Source: Drosophila pseudoobscura (Eukaryota; Arthropoda; Insecta; Diptera; Drosophilidae). Taken from it: 64,000 bases of DNA. This document shows positions 53,219 through 64,000 of this stretch, one piece after another. Each line of letters starts with the position of its first letter. The stretch's first letter is position 1. Position numbers and translations under genes: made by a program. The notes under the pieces were generated by a model, which made no database searches, was not told the DNA's origin, and saw nothing but the letters and a program-made list of their open reading frames with translations. The stretch lies in assembly GCF_009870125.1 (NCBI RefSeq), contig NC_046679.1, forward strand, positions 16,988,001 to 17,052,000, written 5' to 3'.

Positions 53219-53252
53219 CGTCCAAACCACTCAGACGATGCGTTAAGACTGA
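53219..53252 (-). promoter_or_regulatory. Inr + DPE core promoter of yellow-e3
   Basis: On the minus strand TCAGTC (A at 53250 taken as +1) matches the initiator TCAKTY. GGACG falls exactly at +28 to +32 (53223-53219), matching the downstream promoter element RGWYV at its required spacing. No TATA box is seen upstream. The predicted 5' UTR is 57 nt. The spacing match is strong sequence evidence, though the start site is inferred. Confidence 0.65.
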
Positions 53253-53465
53253 CGCGCAGGTAGAAAAGGCTCTGAAAAGGTGTTAGCCTGTTTGCCGCTA
53301 ACAGACCCTAATTGACCAAATAGGCGACGTCGAGAGCATAAACAAAGGTCAACGGCGTCGCTCATTCAGGTACACAAGGGTCAAGCAAACACCCTCGAGG
53401 GGAACGGGAATATTTTTGAGATTTATAGACATCTTTTATGGAGGCTTACAGATTGTTTACATAGC

Positions 53466-54960
53466 CTAAGAGCCCGCACAGCCCCGTCCCTGCAGCATGT
53501 CATCCACGTCGCAGCGCTGCACCCGATAATTGATCTCTTTGTAGTCGATGGTTCCGCCAAATACCTTCTGGAGACGATTCGAGAGAAGCCACAGCTCCTC
53601 CTGGCCATCGCTGGGCCGTGTTACGATCTTCATGCCACTAACAAATTGCAAGGTGTCGGGGTTGAGAGCGAGCAGCTGGAGATTGGGCCTGGCATATGGT
53701 GTCTGTATATTCCAGCCGAAGATGCCGATGGGTTCCAGGAAGCCGCAGAACCAGAAGCCTCTCCTGCTAATAGCATGTGCAGCGCACTGCACACCTCTTC
53801 TTCCAAGGGTTACGAATTCCTGCAGAGATGAGCTGATGCCTTGCTGCCATCTTGTGGAATTCTGGAGCACGTCCAAGGGTATGGCAAGCTCCAGTTCGTT
53901 GGACAGTGCATGAAAGATGAGGTGACGACGCAGGCCCAGCCCGTTGGGAGTTATGGCCAAGGCCAAGGCTCCGTCCAACAGTTCGAAGCTCTCCCCGGCC
54001 ACAGTGAGGGTGCCAAACCTTGCGTCGGGGTACGTGAACTTGTTCTCCACGCGCCAGGATCTGTTGCCCTTTACATCGTATACGACAATAGCCTTGCTCG
54101 TGGGATCGGCCATATACACATAGGCGTCCTTGCACACTCCCTGCGGCGGAGGGTCCTGAATGTCCGCCAAGATGGTTACGAATCTGCTGACCTTTGCCTT
54201 AAAGGTGTCCTCCGGAAGACGGTAGCGGTGTATCAGCTGGTTGGTGGCCAGATCGATGACCACAACTTGGGGTGCACAGTGCTGGACGAATTCGATTTCG
54301 CCGCTATCGAGTATCCACATCTGGCCGCAGGCATCGATGTGCACTCGATACACGGAAGTCAGTCCATCGCAGTCTCCGCCATGGGTCTTGTGCCAGTCGT
54401 AGCTGGGATACGCCTGGATCTCGCTGCCGTTCTCCCGCTGCACCTGAGTGACATAGGCCAGGGAGTATGGCACCCCCTGGCCGAAACGAGGGGTCGTGAT
54501 GAAGTGACGCACTGCCCCACCCTGAGCTGGAAGATTGATCCAAGATTGATACTCTAAGCAATTATATTTGTAAATTCTTGAAATGCTTACGCGGGTAGTA
54601 CACATCTATGTCGATGGGTATGGGACTGTCGGGATTGTAGCGCCCACTTCGCAGAACCTCCTCACGCTCCCGTTCACTGGGGAAACCATACTGGATGTTC
54701 TTCCACTCGTACACCCTATGGAGCTTCTTGTACTGTTGGTCATGCTCGAATGCTGGCTGGCTTGGTTTTGGCCTATGAGTGTAGTACTGTGCCGTGGTCA
54801 GACTTAGTAGGGCCAATAGAAAAAATGGTAAAATATTCCTAAAATAGTAAAGAAAACGGAGAGATCGGAAAATAGTGTATGTACGATGGAGGAAAGAGGC
54901 AGAAATAGTGCTAACTTGACACACGCTTCACCGCCACAAAATTTGGAGAATCAAAATCAT
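53466..54960 (-). CDS. yellow-e2: Yellow-e2, secreted Yellow/MRJP-family protein
   Basis: Three exons (54960-54932, 54838-54591, 54526-53466) give 445 residues, close to the 435 I recall for melanogaster yellow-e2. The first 29-nt exon is inferred: ATG at 54960, a weak donor GTGAAG, and acceptor CTATTTTAG. It completes a signal peptide (MILILQILWRNILPFFLLAL...TAQ). The second intron is 64 nt. A nearer acceptor would make it about 42 nt and insert SWINL, so I rejected that. The MRJP domain shows DVYYP, TTPRFGQGVPYSLAYVT, AYPSYDWH, DACGQMWILDSG, APQVVVIDL, AYVYMADPTSKAIVVYD and EELWLLSN. A longer N-terminal segment with a YKKLHRVYEWKNIQYGFPS core precedes it. Role as for the family: extracellular cuticle or pigment protein, enzyme activity unproven. 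Neighbours are yellow-e3 downstream and yellow-e upstream, all on one strand. Confidence 0.85.
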
Positions 54961-57900
54961 ATAACACCAACGAAACCATTTTAGTTGTTGATATTTCTTC
55001 AAGAATACCCCTCCAAAAATGGACAGTTTGTTTTCTTGACTTCAACTTATCTAAAATTAACTTGTATGAACCTTACATTTTATCTTTCTCTTCGCAGTCC
55101 GACCAGTGAGAGATCCTTACTCGAAGGCTACTCGCATTGAACTAATTCACCAGATATTGAAAGAGTCGTAAAATTGTGAAATAACAAAAACAAAAGACAG
55201 TTTGTATAGCATACTCGTTTCCAACCTGTTTTTTTAAATTTATATTTTAGCTCTTTGTTTTTTTTGCTCTTCTTTCTAGAGTCTCATCTTTATACCCTAG
55301 TCGAAGGTACTTCAATTATGGCCAAAAGTTTGTCACGAAAAAAGCAAAGAATTTCCGAAAAAACTTGATCCATTTATTTTTGAGTTATCTAAATTATTCT
55401 CTGTTTCAAATTTTGAATAAAATTACCTACCTGGATGATGCACATCTGAATATTTAATTCTATTTTTAAAAAAAATTAATCTAAAAGTGTATTTGAAGCC
55501 TAGGCCCATGCCGCCCAGTGATCTGGCTTAAAAAACATCTGAAACTAAAGTGTTTCAGATAGAAAAGTCTTGACATATGTATTGCCATGGACCGGCCATC
55601 CACTGATTTAAAACGAAGTTGTTATCAGCTTATTAGCTAACCAAACTCATAAATATCCAATCAATCATGAATAAACCATTGAGCGTTTATGGTTCATGGG
55701 GCTTTGATGGTTTTGCCTGCCGGTGCCGAGGTTTCTACCATGCAAAATACTTTTACGGAGGCGCACGACACTCCGAAATAACCGCAAAACAAGAAATATG
55801 TAGGAATTAATCGTACAAAGTTACAAAAACTTGTTCTGCTGTCGTTTCACGCCCCATTAATGTCGAAGTCGAGTGCTGCAGACATGAAATGGTATCAATT
55901 AAATCTTACTTTGTTTAATAAAACTAGTAAAAAAATCAATTTATCTATCACGAGGAGACAATTTTTTTTTTTTTTTGCGAACATCAGATTTGATGTTCAA
56001 AATAAGCATTCTCGTATATGCAAAAACATTACAAATCATTTAAAGCATTTTCGAGTAGGAGATATGCCGATATTTTGTAGAAGGTGTCCAGGGATAGGGC
56101 CGGCAAGTATCGCTTGTACTGAGAAGGGATAAGATAAGGCTCGATATGCCGAGCAGACTAGTAAAAAGGAAATGAGATAAAAGTTTAATATAGTAGTATT
56201 CAATACTAAATGTTGAACAAAATAATTCAATTTTTATTGCATTTTCAAAAAGATTTTAGGCACACACATTTGCGACTACAATTTACGAATATATTACCAG
56301 CTTAAGAGTCTTTGAAGTGCAGCGGGGTACGGTGCCACAAGCCTTTAGACAAATGCTTTGCTGAGGCATACCGACGCTCTAGTCGTCTTTCTGCTCTGGC
56401 TCAGCTGGTAGATTTCTGTGCTAATTGGTTTATATTTGTGATGTGTTTTCTGGTCAAATTGCTGGAAGAGTGTACGCTGGGGAGACTTTGCAAGTCGCAA
56501 TCGATCATAGTATCGATGTATATTATGTCTATAGAAGACACCAGACCCACACCATTCTACTATTGCGAAAGTACAAATTCAAATTGGCAATCAGTGAAGA
56601 ATATCGTTCTTAGTTAAAAATCGCTTTCACAAACACTTTGAGCTTCATTAACATATAAGCAAGACATAGCTGACTGCGCAGTATAACTAGCTAGTCGTTC
56701 AATAATGGAATCAATTCAGAGGGTAAGCTCACTGCTGCCTGGTCACACTCTGTCGCTTGCAGAATAGTTCCTGCCAGAAGACTTGATGGGTGGGTGGGTT
56801 CGTTCTTCGTCGTTGTTCGAATTATACAATTACCAATATATTGCAGTAACTCTCGTTTGAGCGCATCTTTAGACCATCAAGATTTCATTCTCAAGGTGGG
56901 ACCGAAGTCACATTTCTCGGCCAAGCATCGTGCATAGCGCCTGGGAATGTGACCTGCATCCATTCTCCTGTCAATGCCTTGTAGTCCTGGTAAGCCTTTA
57001 GAACTGCCTCCAAGTCAAGAACGTTGAGTTGTGTTAGAATGAGCTGATGTCTGCCAAGTCACAATCTTACTCAATTGTTTTTAGAATGGTCCTTGAATTT
57101 TGTGTATTGTGTCACTATTTTTTCGAAATGGTCGAAACAAACTTTTAAATCTCTTAGCAGAATCCAGCTACTTGACTGGATAATAATCACTTACGCTCGT
57201 ATAACATGGCCGGAGCCTCCAAATATTAATTACAATTACTGCCCGGCGCCAGATATTCAATTTAATTGCTCAAACGCCTGCCAACAACCGGTTTGAATTG
57301 ATAATAGTAATCACACAACGATTGTTATCGAAAAACGTTGAATGGAGACTGGCCAATTAATTTTTTTTTCACGTAGCATATATTCTGTTCGACTAATATT
57401 TATTTTCGTATTGACTAAGGACTATTGATTCTGAAGGAGAATTTGTATTTTTGCCTGTGCGTGCGTCTATCTTTTTGCTGGAATTCTTCTTTTTGCTGCA
57501 CCCAAAAAAGATGGTCTTATTTTCAGATCAAATTCATTGGCAGATATTCTCCAAATTGAACTCTTATAAATATAAAGTCTATCCAAGAGGTATAAACCAC
57601 TCCGAATGCCGGAAACCTCTCTAATACCCTGTTCGTGATATGATAACCAGCTCATCTGTTAGTAGACTAGACTAGTAGACTTGTTCAACATCAAAGATAG
57701 CTATCCAAGTTAATGAGCAATGAGTGGAGCTCTGGCTCTGAAATTCCCATTCAACATATGCAAATGCGAAAATAATCCACGTTTAAGTGTCGCCGCTTAA
57801 AGTAATAAATAGTAGTTGACTTAATTGGCCACATTCGTCACACATAAAGCGCAGATGGTAAAGAAAAAAAGCTAAGAGAAATTGGTATAGAGGCCATAGC

Positions 57901-58072
57901 GTGAAAAAGTGTTCTGATTCAGAAATATATATAAATAAATATATATATATAATGCATATAAATATGAAGTTCACTTCCACTTCATAGTCACACGTTTGCC
58001 CTACCCTTTTTTAAAATGCAGCTTCTCAGGCAATTTTCATTAAATTAATTTAATCAATACATTTAAAAAAGG
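54961..58072. other. 3.1-kb spacer between yellow-e and yellow-e2
   Basis: This AT-rich spacer contains the yellow-e2 promoter somewhere near its left end, though I see no TATA box or Inr/DPE pair. It also holds scattered short open frames near 56.3-56.6 kb (plus) and 56.9-57.06 kb (minus, 55 codons between stops). A TGGTCACACT element (56740-56749) resembles Drosophila core-promoter motif 1. No intact gene is supported. Confidence 0.5.
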
Positions 58073-58078
58073 TTTATT
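58073..58078 (-). promoter_or_regulatory. Poly(A) signal of yellow-e
   Basis: An AATAAA on the minus strand 82 nt past the yellow-e stop codon, at a typical distance for a short 3' UTR. Confidence 0.65.
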
Positions 58079-58159
58079 TACATCAGCAGAGCGTGGCATT
58101 GCACATACACATCGTGAACACAAATCGAGCGGATCCCTCAATCGGATTGCGGACTACGG

Positions 58160-59840
58160 TTAGTGCTCCTCCTCATCCGATTCCGCCTGCAGCTCCCGCT
58201 TCCCGCGCTGATAGTAATATCCGCTGTGGCGGGTCGTGTAGGGCGTGGGGGCCGAGACCAATCTCGTAGGTGCCGCCGGCGCAGAGGTGCCCACCAGGGT
58301 GTCCAGGTAGGAGCGCTGGTAGTTGTCCCGGGTGGCCTTGCTGGGCGGAAAGGCCTCGCCTTGGTTGAGCGCCGTGAAGGGGTTCCGCACGCCGTATTGG
58401 ACGACGCCGGCACTCTCGAATCTGAAGGGCGTCTTGGTTGTGAAGGGCGTGGTCAGCGCTGGGCTGCTGAAGTACGTCTGCAGGGCGTTCGTGGAGGCTT
58501 GCGAGTGGGTGTTGTAGAGGCCGTAATTGAGCAGGCTGTTGTGCGCGGGGGCCGGGGGCAGGGCCAGGTGGTGGCCCAACAGGGAGCCGGAGGGCAGCTC
58601 CAGGCGCACTATGCGGTTGTTGAACTCGTTGGAGTCAAGGTTCTTCAGGAAGAAGCGGTGGAACTTCGAGGAGATGGCGTAGATGACGCCCGGCTCCGAG
58701 CGGGTGGTGGTTATATCCGCCACGAACTGCAGCTGGTCGCGGTCGTAGGCCAGAACCGACTGCTGGTTGGTCGAGGGGTTCCACGAGGCGATGGCCGTCT
58801 CGCTGAGCGGGCTGAAGATAAGGCTGCTGTCGAAGGGCGAGACGGACAGGCCGATGCCCTGGGAGGACTTCTTGCCCACCAGTTTCACGTCCAGCATCTT
58901 TCCGTCGGGCAGTGGTCCGGCACGCAGCACATTCTTGTGCACCGAAAAAACACTAGAAGCGAACGGTAAGGGATAAGGAGAACCCTAGGCTTAGAGCAAT
59001 GATTGAGATCTGGCTGGGATGAGGCACTCACCGATCGGTGGCCAGAGGCTGGAAATAGACCACTCCCTTGCGCTCGTCAAAGGTCAAGCCCACAACTCCA
59101 TCCATCAAGACGAAGCGATCGTTGAGGATCTCGGACTGGGCAAAGTCGGGATCGGGATACATGGCCGGATGGGAGACTCGCCAAGTGACGTCCTTGCCAC
59201 TGTCGTAGACTACAATGCCGGGCTCCACCGTGTCCGTGATATACACAAACACATCGTCGCAGGTCTTCGCCGTCGTCTCGTCGATCACCATGTTGGTGAA
59301 GAGCGATTCGCCGCGCAGCACCTCGGGAGGAAAGTCGATGCGACGCACTACCCGGTCCGTCGCCAGATCCACCACCAGTATCTTGGGTGGACAGGTGATC
59401 TCGTAGTCCTCCAGCGAGCGGGAGACCCCCGCATCCAGTAGCCATAGGCGGTTGCAGGAGTCTAGGCGCAGGCGGTAGACCGAGGTCAGGATGAGGTCGC
59501 TGCAGTTGAAGTCGCTGCGGGCCGTGTTGGAGAAGGACCAGTCGGGGAAGGCCTGCAGGGTGGGTGAGTCACCGAACTCCGCCTTGGACACCCAGCTCAC
59601 GGTAGAGGGCACGCCCGTAAACAGCTTCGGAGTGGCCACGAAGATGCGGTTATCCGTGACGGCCACTCCCGTGATGAGAACGTTCTGGGGGCTGTAGAAG
59701 TTGGCATCGTTGACCGGCGCCTGTGGCTGGAAGTTGTAGCGCAGGAGCTTCCACTGCTTGGCCACCTGCAGGCCAGGAGTCAGGGCCCGACTGGCCGGCC
59801 AGAGGAGCGCACAAAGTACTGCGGCAAGGATCCTGAGCAT
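58160..59840 (-). CDS. yellow-e: Yellow-e, secreted Yellow/MRJP-family protein with long C-terminal tail
   Basis: Two coding exons (59840-59032 and 58952-58160) split by a 79-nt intron encode 533 residues, against 530 recalled for melanogaster yellow-e. The ATG at 59840 starts a signal peptide (MLRILAAVLCALLWPASRA). A TTTGCAG acceptor 16 nt upstream suggests a 5' UTR intron. The MRJP domain carries FVATPKLFTGVPSTVSWV, AFPDWSF, DSCNRLWLLDAG, CPPKILVVDL, VFVYITDTVEPGIVVYD and GVVYFQPLATDR. Unlike its two neighbours it has a tail of about 130 residues after the domain, rich in Pro, Thr, Ser and Tyr, ending in an acidic segment preceded by RGKR, a furin-type site. The family acts in the cuticle, and yellow-e mutations alter body colour in the silkworm. 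Enzymatic function is not shown. It heads the cluster, and each gene probably has its own promoter. Confidence 0.92.
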
Positions 59841-60903
59841 GGCAAGATTGGTGTCTGCAAAGATCAAATCGAATCCAATCGGAGTTTATTTGATGGATGA
59901 ACCTTTCAGTCTCAGGTTAAAAAGCTTTCTGCTGCTACTGGGCACGGGCTCGAGCTTATCTACTCGTACCAGCGGACTTAGATTTTCTATTTCCGGACTT
60001 TTCAATCACCGTTGAAGGAAAACGGAATTGGAAGTGTTCCCAGAATGAAAATTGCGATCATTGAAAGTGGCATAAACTTGAATAATCTTTTGAAACCACA
60101 CGCCATATCTAGCTGAATAATCAATCAGATAACTAGCCCTGGATCGTGCTGTTGAATGATTAACAATTGCAGATGAGGAATGTATTTAAGAACATTTGTA
60201 CTTTAAAATCAGCATACAATGCCATAAGCCATTGCATAGAATTCCCAGACAATTCTATAAACCTAAGCGAAACCGGTAACTGTCGTCTGGCTACCCTTTC
60301 TAAACGTATCTATATCCATAGCCTATAGTACGAGTATGCAGATGCTGAGACCAATACAGATTGCATGTAAATGTGCCAATTCCGGTGTCGAAGTCGGAGC
60401 CGAAGCCGAAGCCGGTGTGCAGACAGCACCAGATTGGCCCTGGTTATTGTATTCAAATGATGCTGTGGATGCTGGGTGGATGTGTGGCTGCTCGGTGAGC
60501 AGCAATCGACGTATGCACCAGATACTATATGTTGTCTCCATCTGCAACTGACGTGTCTGTGACTGTGTGTGTGCTTCGATTTCACACGCCAGTCACGCTC
60601 TCCATTCCATTGCGAGAGTCGATTCCCATGCGTTTTTAATTGCTGCGCGAGCCGGGCAACTGGCACTGGGAATGGCTACGCGGAGGCCGGGCATTTGAAT
60701 ATTTTGGCCAATTTGTCTTTGACAGGCTTACACATTATTTAGTGTCGGGCCAACTCCCAGACTCGTTTGCGGCCGCAGAAAGTGGACTGAAACTTTCTTC
60801 GGCGCGTGCCGCATGCTGCAAGCCGCATGCCGCATGCCGCGAGTTGCTCCGACTGGGCCTCGACAAGCAGTTAAAGATAATTGAATTTTCGTAGTTGATG
60901 AGT

Positions 60904-60913
60904 TATATAAAAG
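60904..60913 (+). promoter_or_regulatory. TATA-box match TATATAAAAG
   Basis: A strong TATA consensus lies 45 bases before a plus-strand ATG (60949) that opens 63 codons (MKKIYFYELAGTPY...). The spacing would suit a short 5' UTR, but the product matches nothing I recognise. Confidence 0.25.
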
Positions 60914-62980
60914 AGTAAAAAGTCAAGGCTGAAGCCGACGGCACACGCATGAAAAAGATTTATTTCTACGAGCTGGCTGGCACTCCTTACGCAACACTTG
61001 TGCAACGCCAAGCGGAAACCGAGACAATTTCCAAAATCTCGAGTAAAAGAAGAAAACCTTGCACTGCTCGGGAAATATGGAAATCACTTATGACAAGTAT
61101 TAGACCTGACAATGACAGGGGCACCGCCCGATTGTCATGACGACAGACGCAAGCGGAACAAACCGTTTACGAGTCGGGCCACACAGCCACTTTGCAGTGC
61201 TCGATCTTTACATTAGTTACTATATTTTTTACGAGCAGTGCTCGCACTTCGCCTGATAGCCATCCATGTTGATGACTTGTGGCAGGCCAATGAATTTCGC
61301 TTAATTTACCTATTAAATCCCCTAACAAAACGAGCCGAAAGTGAGTGAAGCTAATAGCTTGGCTGCACGAAAGAAATCGCTGAGGAAAATTAAAAGATAT
61401 TCCTATGAATACCACACTTTGTTCGGCGCATTTCAACAGGTATTCCGAGCATTAATCACGCTGTCGGTTAACAAAAGAAATTCATACATTTTTGTACGTT
61501 TTGATTTCTGCTTCATCTCGGCCGACCATTTACTAATAGATCCCTCGGAGACAATCCAAGTGGCAGATCTGATGCAACCAGAAGTCGCTCGCTGCGGCTA
61601 ATTAAGTGGTTTTTTTCGGCAGAACCGAGACCTGAAATGAGTTCAGCCACTCAGCCCGGCCAGCACGAGTGGCAGTACTCGCATGGTGTTGCCTTATCCG
61701 CATCTGTTTTGCACCTTGTCGCCGAACGCCGAACGCATTCTCACGAGTTTCACAATGGACCTGGGCCAGAGACTGAGGCCGTGCCGGCTAGGCACACTGG
61801 CCAAAAAGGTTAAAAAGGCTTAAATGCCCGTCTCAATTGAGTGGTGTACATATCACTTTTGATCGCATTTGAATTTGGTGATTTTTTTGGTGCTCTTATT
61901 AGGCAATCCCCTGGCAGGGCCGAGCGGAAGAGCGGAAGCTGCGAAGGTGAATTAGCACCTGCTTGTAAATTGCGGATTTTTGCAAGCAGAAAAGGTCGCG
62001 CCACAGCAAATGAAACGTGCCGATGCTGACGTGATCTCAATTTCCTTATTTCCAACATTTCTAAATCAGCAAAGGTATGAGCATGGTATATCCATATAAA
62101 TCAACAGTTAAGTTACACTTTTGGCTGCGATCGATTTTAATTGGCAACAGAAAAATGCGTTTTCCAAGCGAACCTAATTAACACAGTTCCGTTCCGATCC
62201 GTTCTCCGACTAAGCAAAGTCTTCTTTTGGGCACGCACACACGAGAAGCGACTTTTGGGCAACAATGTAGAATGCAAGTGCGCAATCGCGGTCTACCCTT
62301 GGCTGTGCAGTGCCTATCGATTGGCCAATTAGTTGTATGGCCTAAGGCGTTGCAGGCTTTCGGAATTGAATTGGTGAGAGTGTGGCATTGTTGGGGCCTC
62401 CAAGCTGAATCGAACCGAATGGCGGCGCACCGAAGAGCTAACTAAATGTATAACAATTTGCACTTTAACCGTTGGAAACCGCACTTCGCGACGTGCCCCA
62501 CTGCAGTGGCGCTGGCAGTGGCAGTTGCAGTTCGTTGCCTCAGTCTTTTGTTGTGTTTTGTCTGGTGGCCAGGCCGATTTGTGGCACCGCTGCGGCTGTT
62601 GATACAACATTTCCATCTGGCATTAGCTTACTTTGAGACACTTTCGGTTGGGGCCTGTGGATGTTGTTGCTTTCGATCTGATCGCCGCGACACGTCTGAG
62701 CTCTGCGGTTGCCGTTTTGCGACTGCGCCACGCCTGGCAGGCGCACCGAATTTTATAAGAGTGTCTCTAAATCATACAAGAAGTCGGTCTCCAGCTCCGG
62801 CTTTGGGTCTAACTTTGGCTGATGCTTTGAACTATAAAGCTCAGCTCGAATCTCTTATATTCATGGGGGGACACTGGTGCACCAATTGCTCATACGCTCC
62901 GTTGGACGGCGTGAAAAATGTTTGTGGCTGGCGGCACGTCTTCCGCACATTTGCATTATGATTTGTATTTGTGATTGTTT

Positions 62981-63009
62981 CTGTTGCTGTTGTTGTTGTT
63001 GTTGTTGCT
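62981..63009. repeat. (TTG)n microsatellite
   Basis: About eight TTG units following CTG, upstream of yellow-e. Confidence 0.85.
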
Positions 63010-64000
63010 AGAGCAACTAGTTTCTGGCCGGTTGGAGTTGGTGGCAGATTGTGGTAATTCAGCTGTTAGTGGGTCCAATTAACCAATTGCTGCTCTCCTT
63101 ACAAGTTCATTATCGCCATCAGCGAAACAATGAAAACAAATAAAATATTTGATTATGTTTTTCTCGAATTTCGGGTATTTACGAGTAACTGCCGCGGTCG
63201 GCAGTTTTGTCAATGGAGGGAGAGAGAGTCCATTGTACTGCCGAAAACAGGCAGTGTCGAAAGCTATAAATTAAATGTACTCGAACGACAATTAAAATGC
63301 CGCAACCAGTTCCAAAGGCATTCTCACTTTAATTGAAGATTTATTTTATTATATTATTTTTGTTAAATTACTAATTGTAAATTGGCATCCTGCATCCAGG
63401 GGATAACTAATTGGCGAATCAAAGCTAAGATTTATGTCCCGACATTGGCCTTTTACAGACAATACAATTGTGAACGCTTACTCGTCAACAGTGTGGCACC
63501 ATTTTCCGAGCCTGAAGTCCAGAATGCAGTGCTGGATCGAGTCTCTAGTTAAATATGCCTGGACATGGCCATGTCAATTGTCTAACAACATTTACCCATT
63601 CTGTGTTCTACTTTGGGGGTTTGGAGTTTGTTCAATTCGAATCAAAAAAATAAATCAATCGAAATGTGGGCATAGTCGGTTTCCCTTTTACTTGGTTTTA
63701 TGGCTCACCTGGCGCAGGACAGGTGATCCAATGTGAGTTAGCTAACTGGAACTGGGTTTCGTAACAGCACATGGATGGGGATGGGGACACGGGCCCATTT
63801 ATGTTTGAACGATCTCGAGCAGAGGCAGAGGCAGAGGCAGGTGAAAGTCCAGCCAGCAACTTGTTTGCTCTCGATTGAAAATGGAAAGCCCGACTGGGAT
63901 TCGGATTCGGGTCCGGGCTCTTGAAAGGTTCTCTGCACAATTTTCAGCCTCCGCGGAGCTAACCCAAATACGTGAAAAGCGCCGCTAAAAGGGGGCTATG

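Larger units (their letters stand above)
59857..64000. other. Upstream flank of yellow-e, no supported gene
   Basis: The yellow-e 5' UTR exon and promoter should lie here but cannot be placed. The stretch holds CGGAGCCGAAGCCGAAGCC-type short repeats (about 60.38-60.41 kb), a plus-strand TATA box at 60904-60913, and a TTG trinucleotide run. Open frames are under 175 codons without domain character. Confidence 0.45.

Noticed and set aside
54534..54560. Alternative acceptor for yellow-e2 intron 2 adding SWINL residues
   Set aside because: It would make an intron of about 42 nt, below the usual fly minimum, and insert residues into a conserved YYP...QGG junction.
56312..56617. 101-codon plus frame in the yellow spacer, considered as a retroelement fragment
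   Set aside because: I could not match it to any retroelement or gene motif, and a second frame over the same bases is equally open.
1..64000. CRISPR arrays, operons, ribosome binding sites, tRNA or rRNA genes
   Set aside because: The sequence is eukaryotic with spliced genes. No spaced direct-repeat array or RNA-gene consensus was recognised by eye, though a covariance search was not possible.

Overview
The window looks like nuclear DNA from a Drosophila species, probably not D. melanogaster. It holds five genes of recognisable fly families: a Kekkon-type LRR/Ig receptor, the Microprocessor subunit Pasha, and three Yellow/MRJP proteins. Their introns are short GT-AG introns of 54-93 nt (one of 395 nt), and the non-coding DNA is dense in microsatellites (CA, GA, CAG, GGGTGT), which hints weakly at the obscura group. 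From memory, the melanogaster counterparts of all five genes lie on chromosome arm 3R (Muller element E).

Layout. All five genes read on the minus strand. Positions 1-2809 hold no gene I can support. kek6 occupies about 2810-6908: an inferred 3' UTR, one large coding exon, a 71-nt intron and a first coding exon. From 6909 to about 47.5 kb there is a 40-kb stretch without a convincing coding gene. It is full of simple repeats and chance open frames, and may hold kek6 5' exons, long introns and enhancers. pasha follows at 47766-50287 with five coding exons and 651 residues. Then comes a head-to-tail cluster of yellow paralogues: yellow-e3 (51843-53192, 409 aa), yellow-e2 (53466-54960, 445 aa) and yellow-e (58160-59840, 533 aa). 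The last 4 kb upstream of yellow-e holds no gene I can support.

Functional picture. Kek6 is a neuronal transmembrane receptor and Pasha is the RNA-binding partner of Drosha in pri-miRNA processing. The Yellow proteins are secreted proteins of the cuticle/pigmentation family. The three units are unrelated neighbours, apart from the tandemly duplicated yellow genes. I found no CRISPR array, tRNA, rRNA, intact transposon or bacterial-type feature. The observations most worth checking are a pair of in-frame short ORFs separated by one TAA inside pasha intron 1, a perfect Inr+DPE promoter at yellow-e3, a furin-type site at the Yellow-e C-terminus, and a 111-nt splice-bounded open frame at 33.6 kb. 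Exon models were built by hand from splice signals, reading frame and family resemblance, with no alignment or RNA data.
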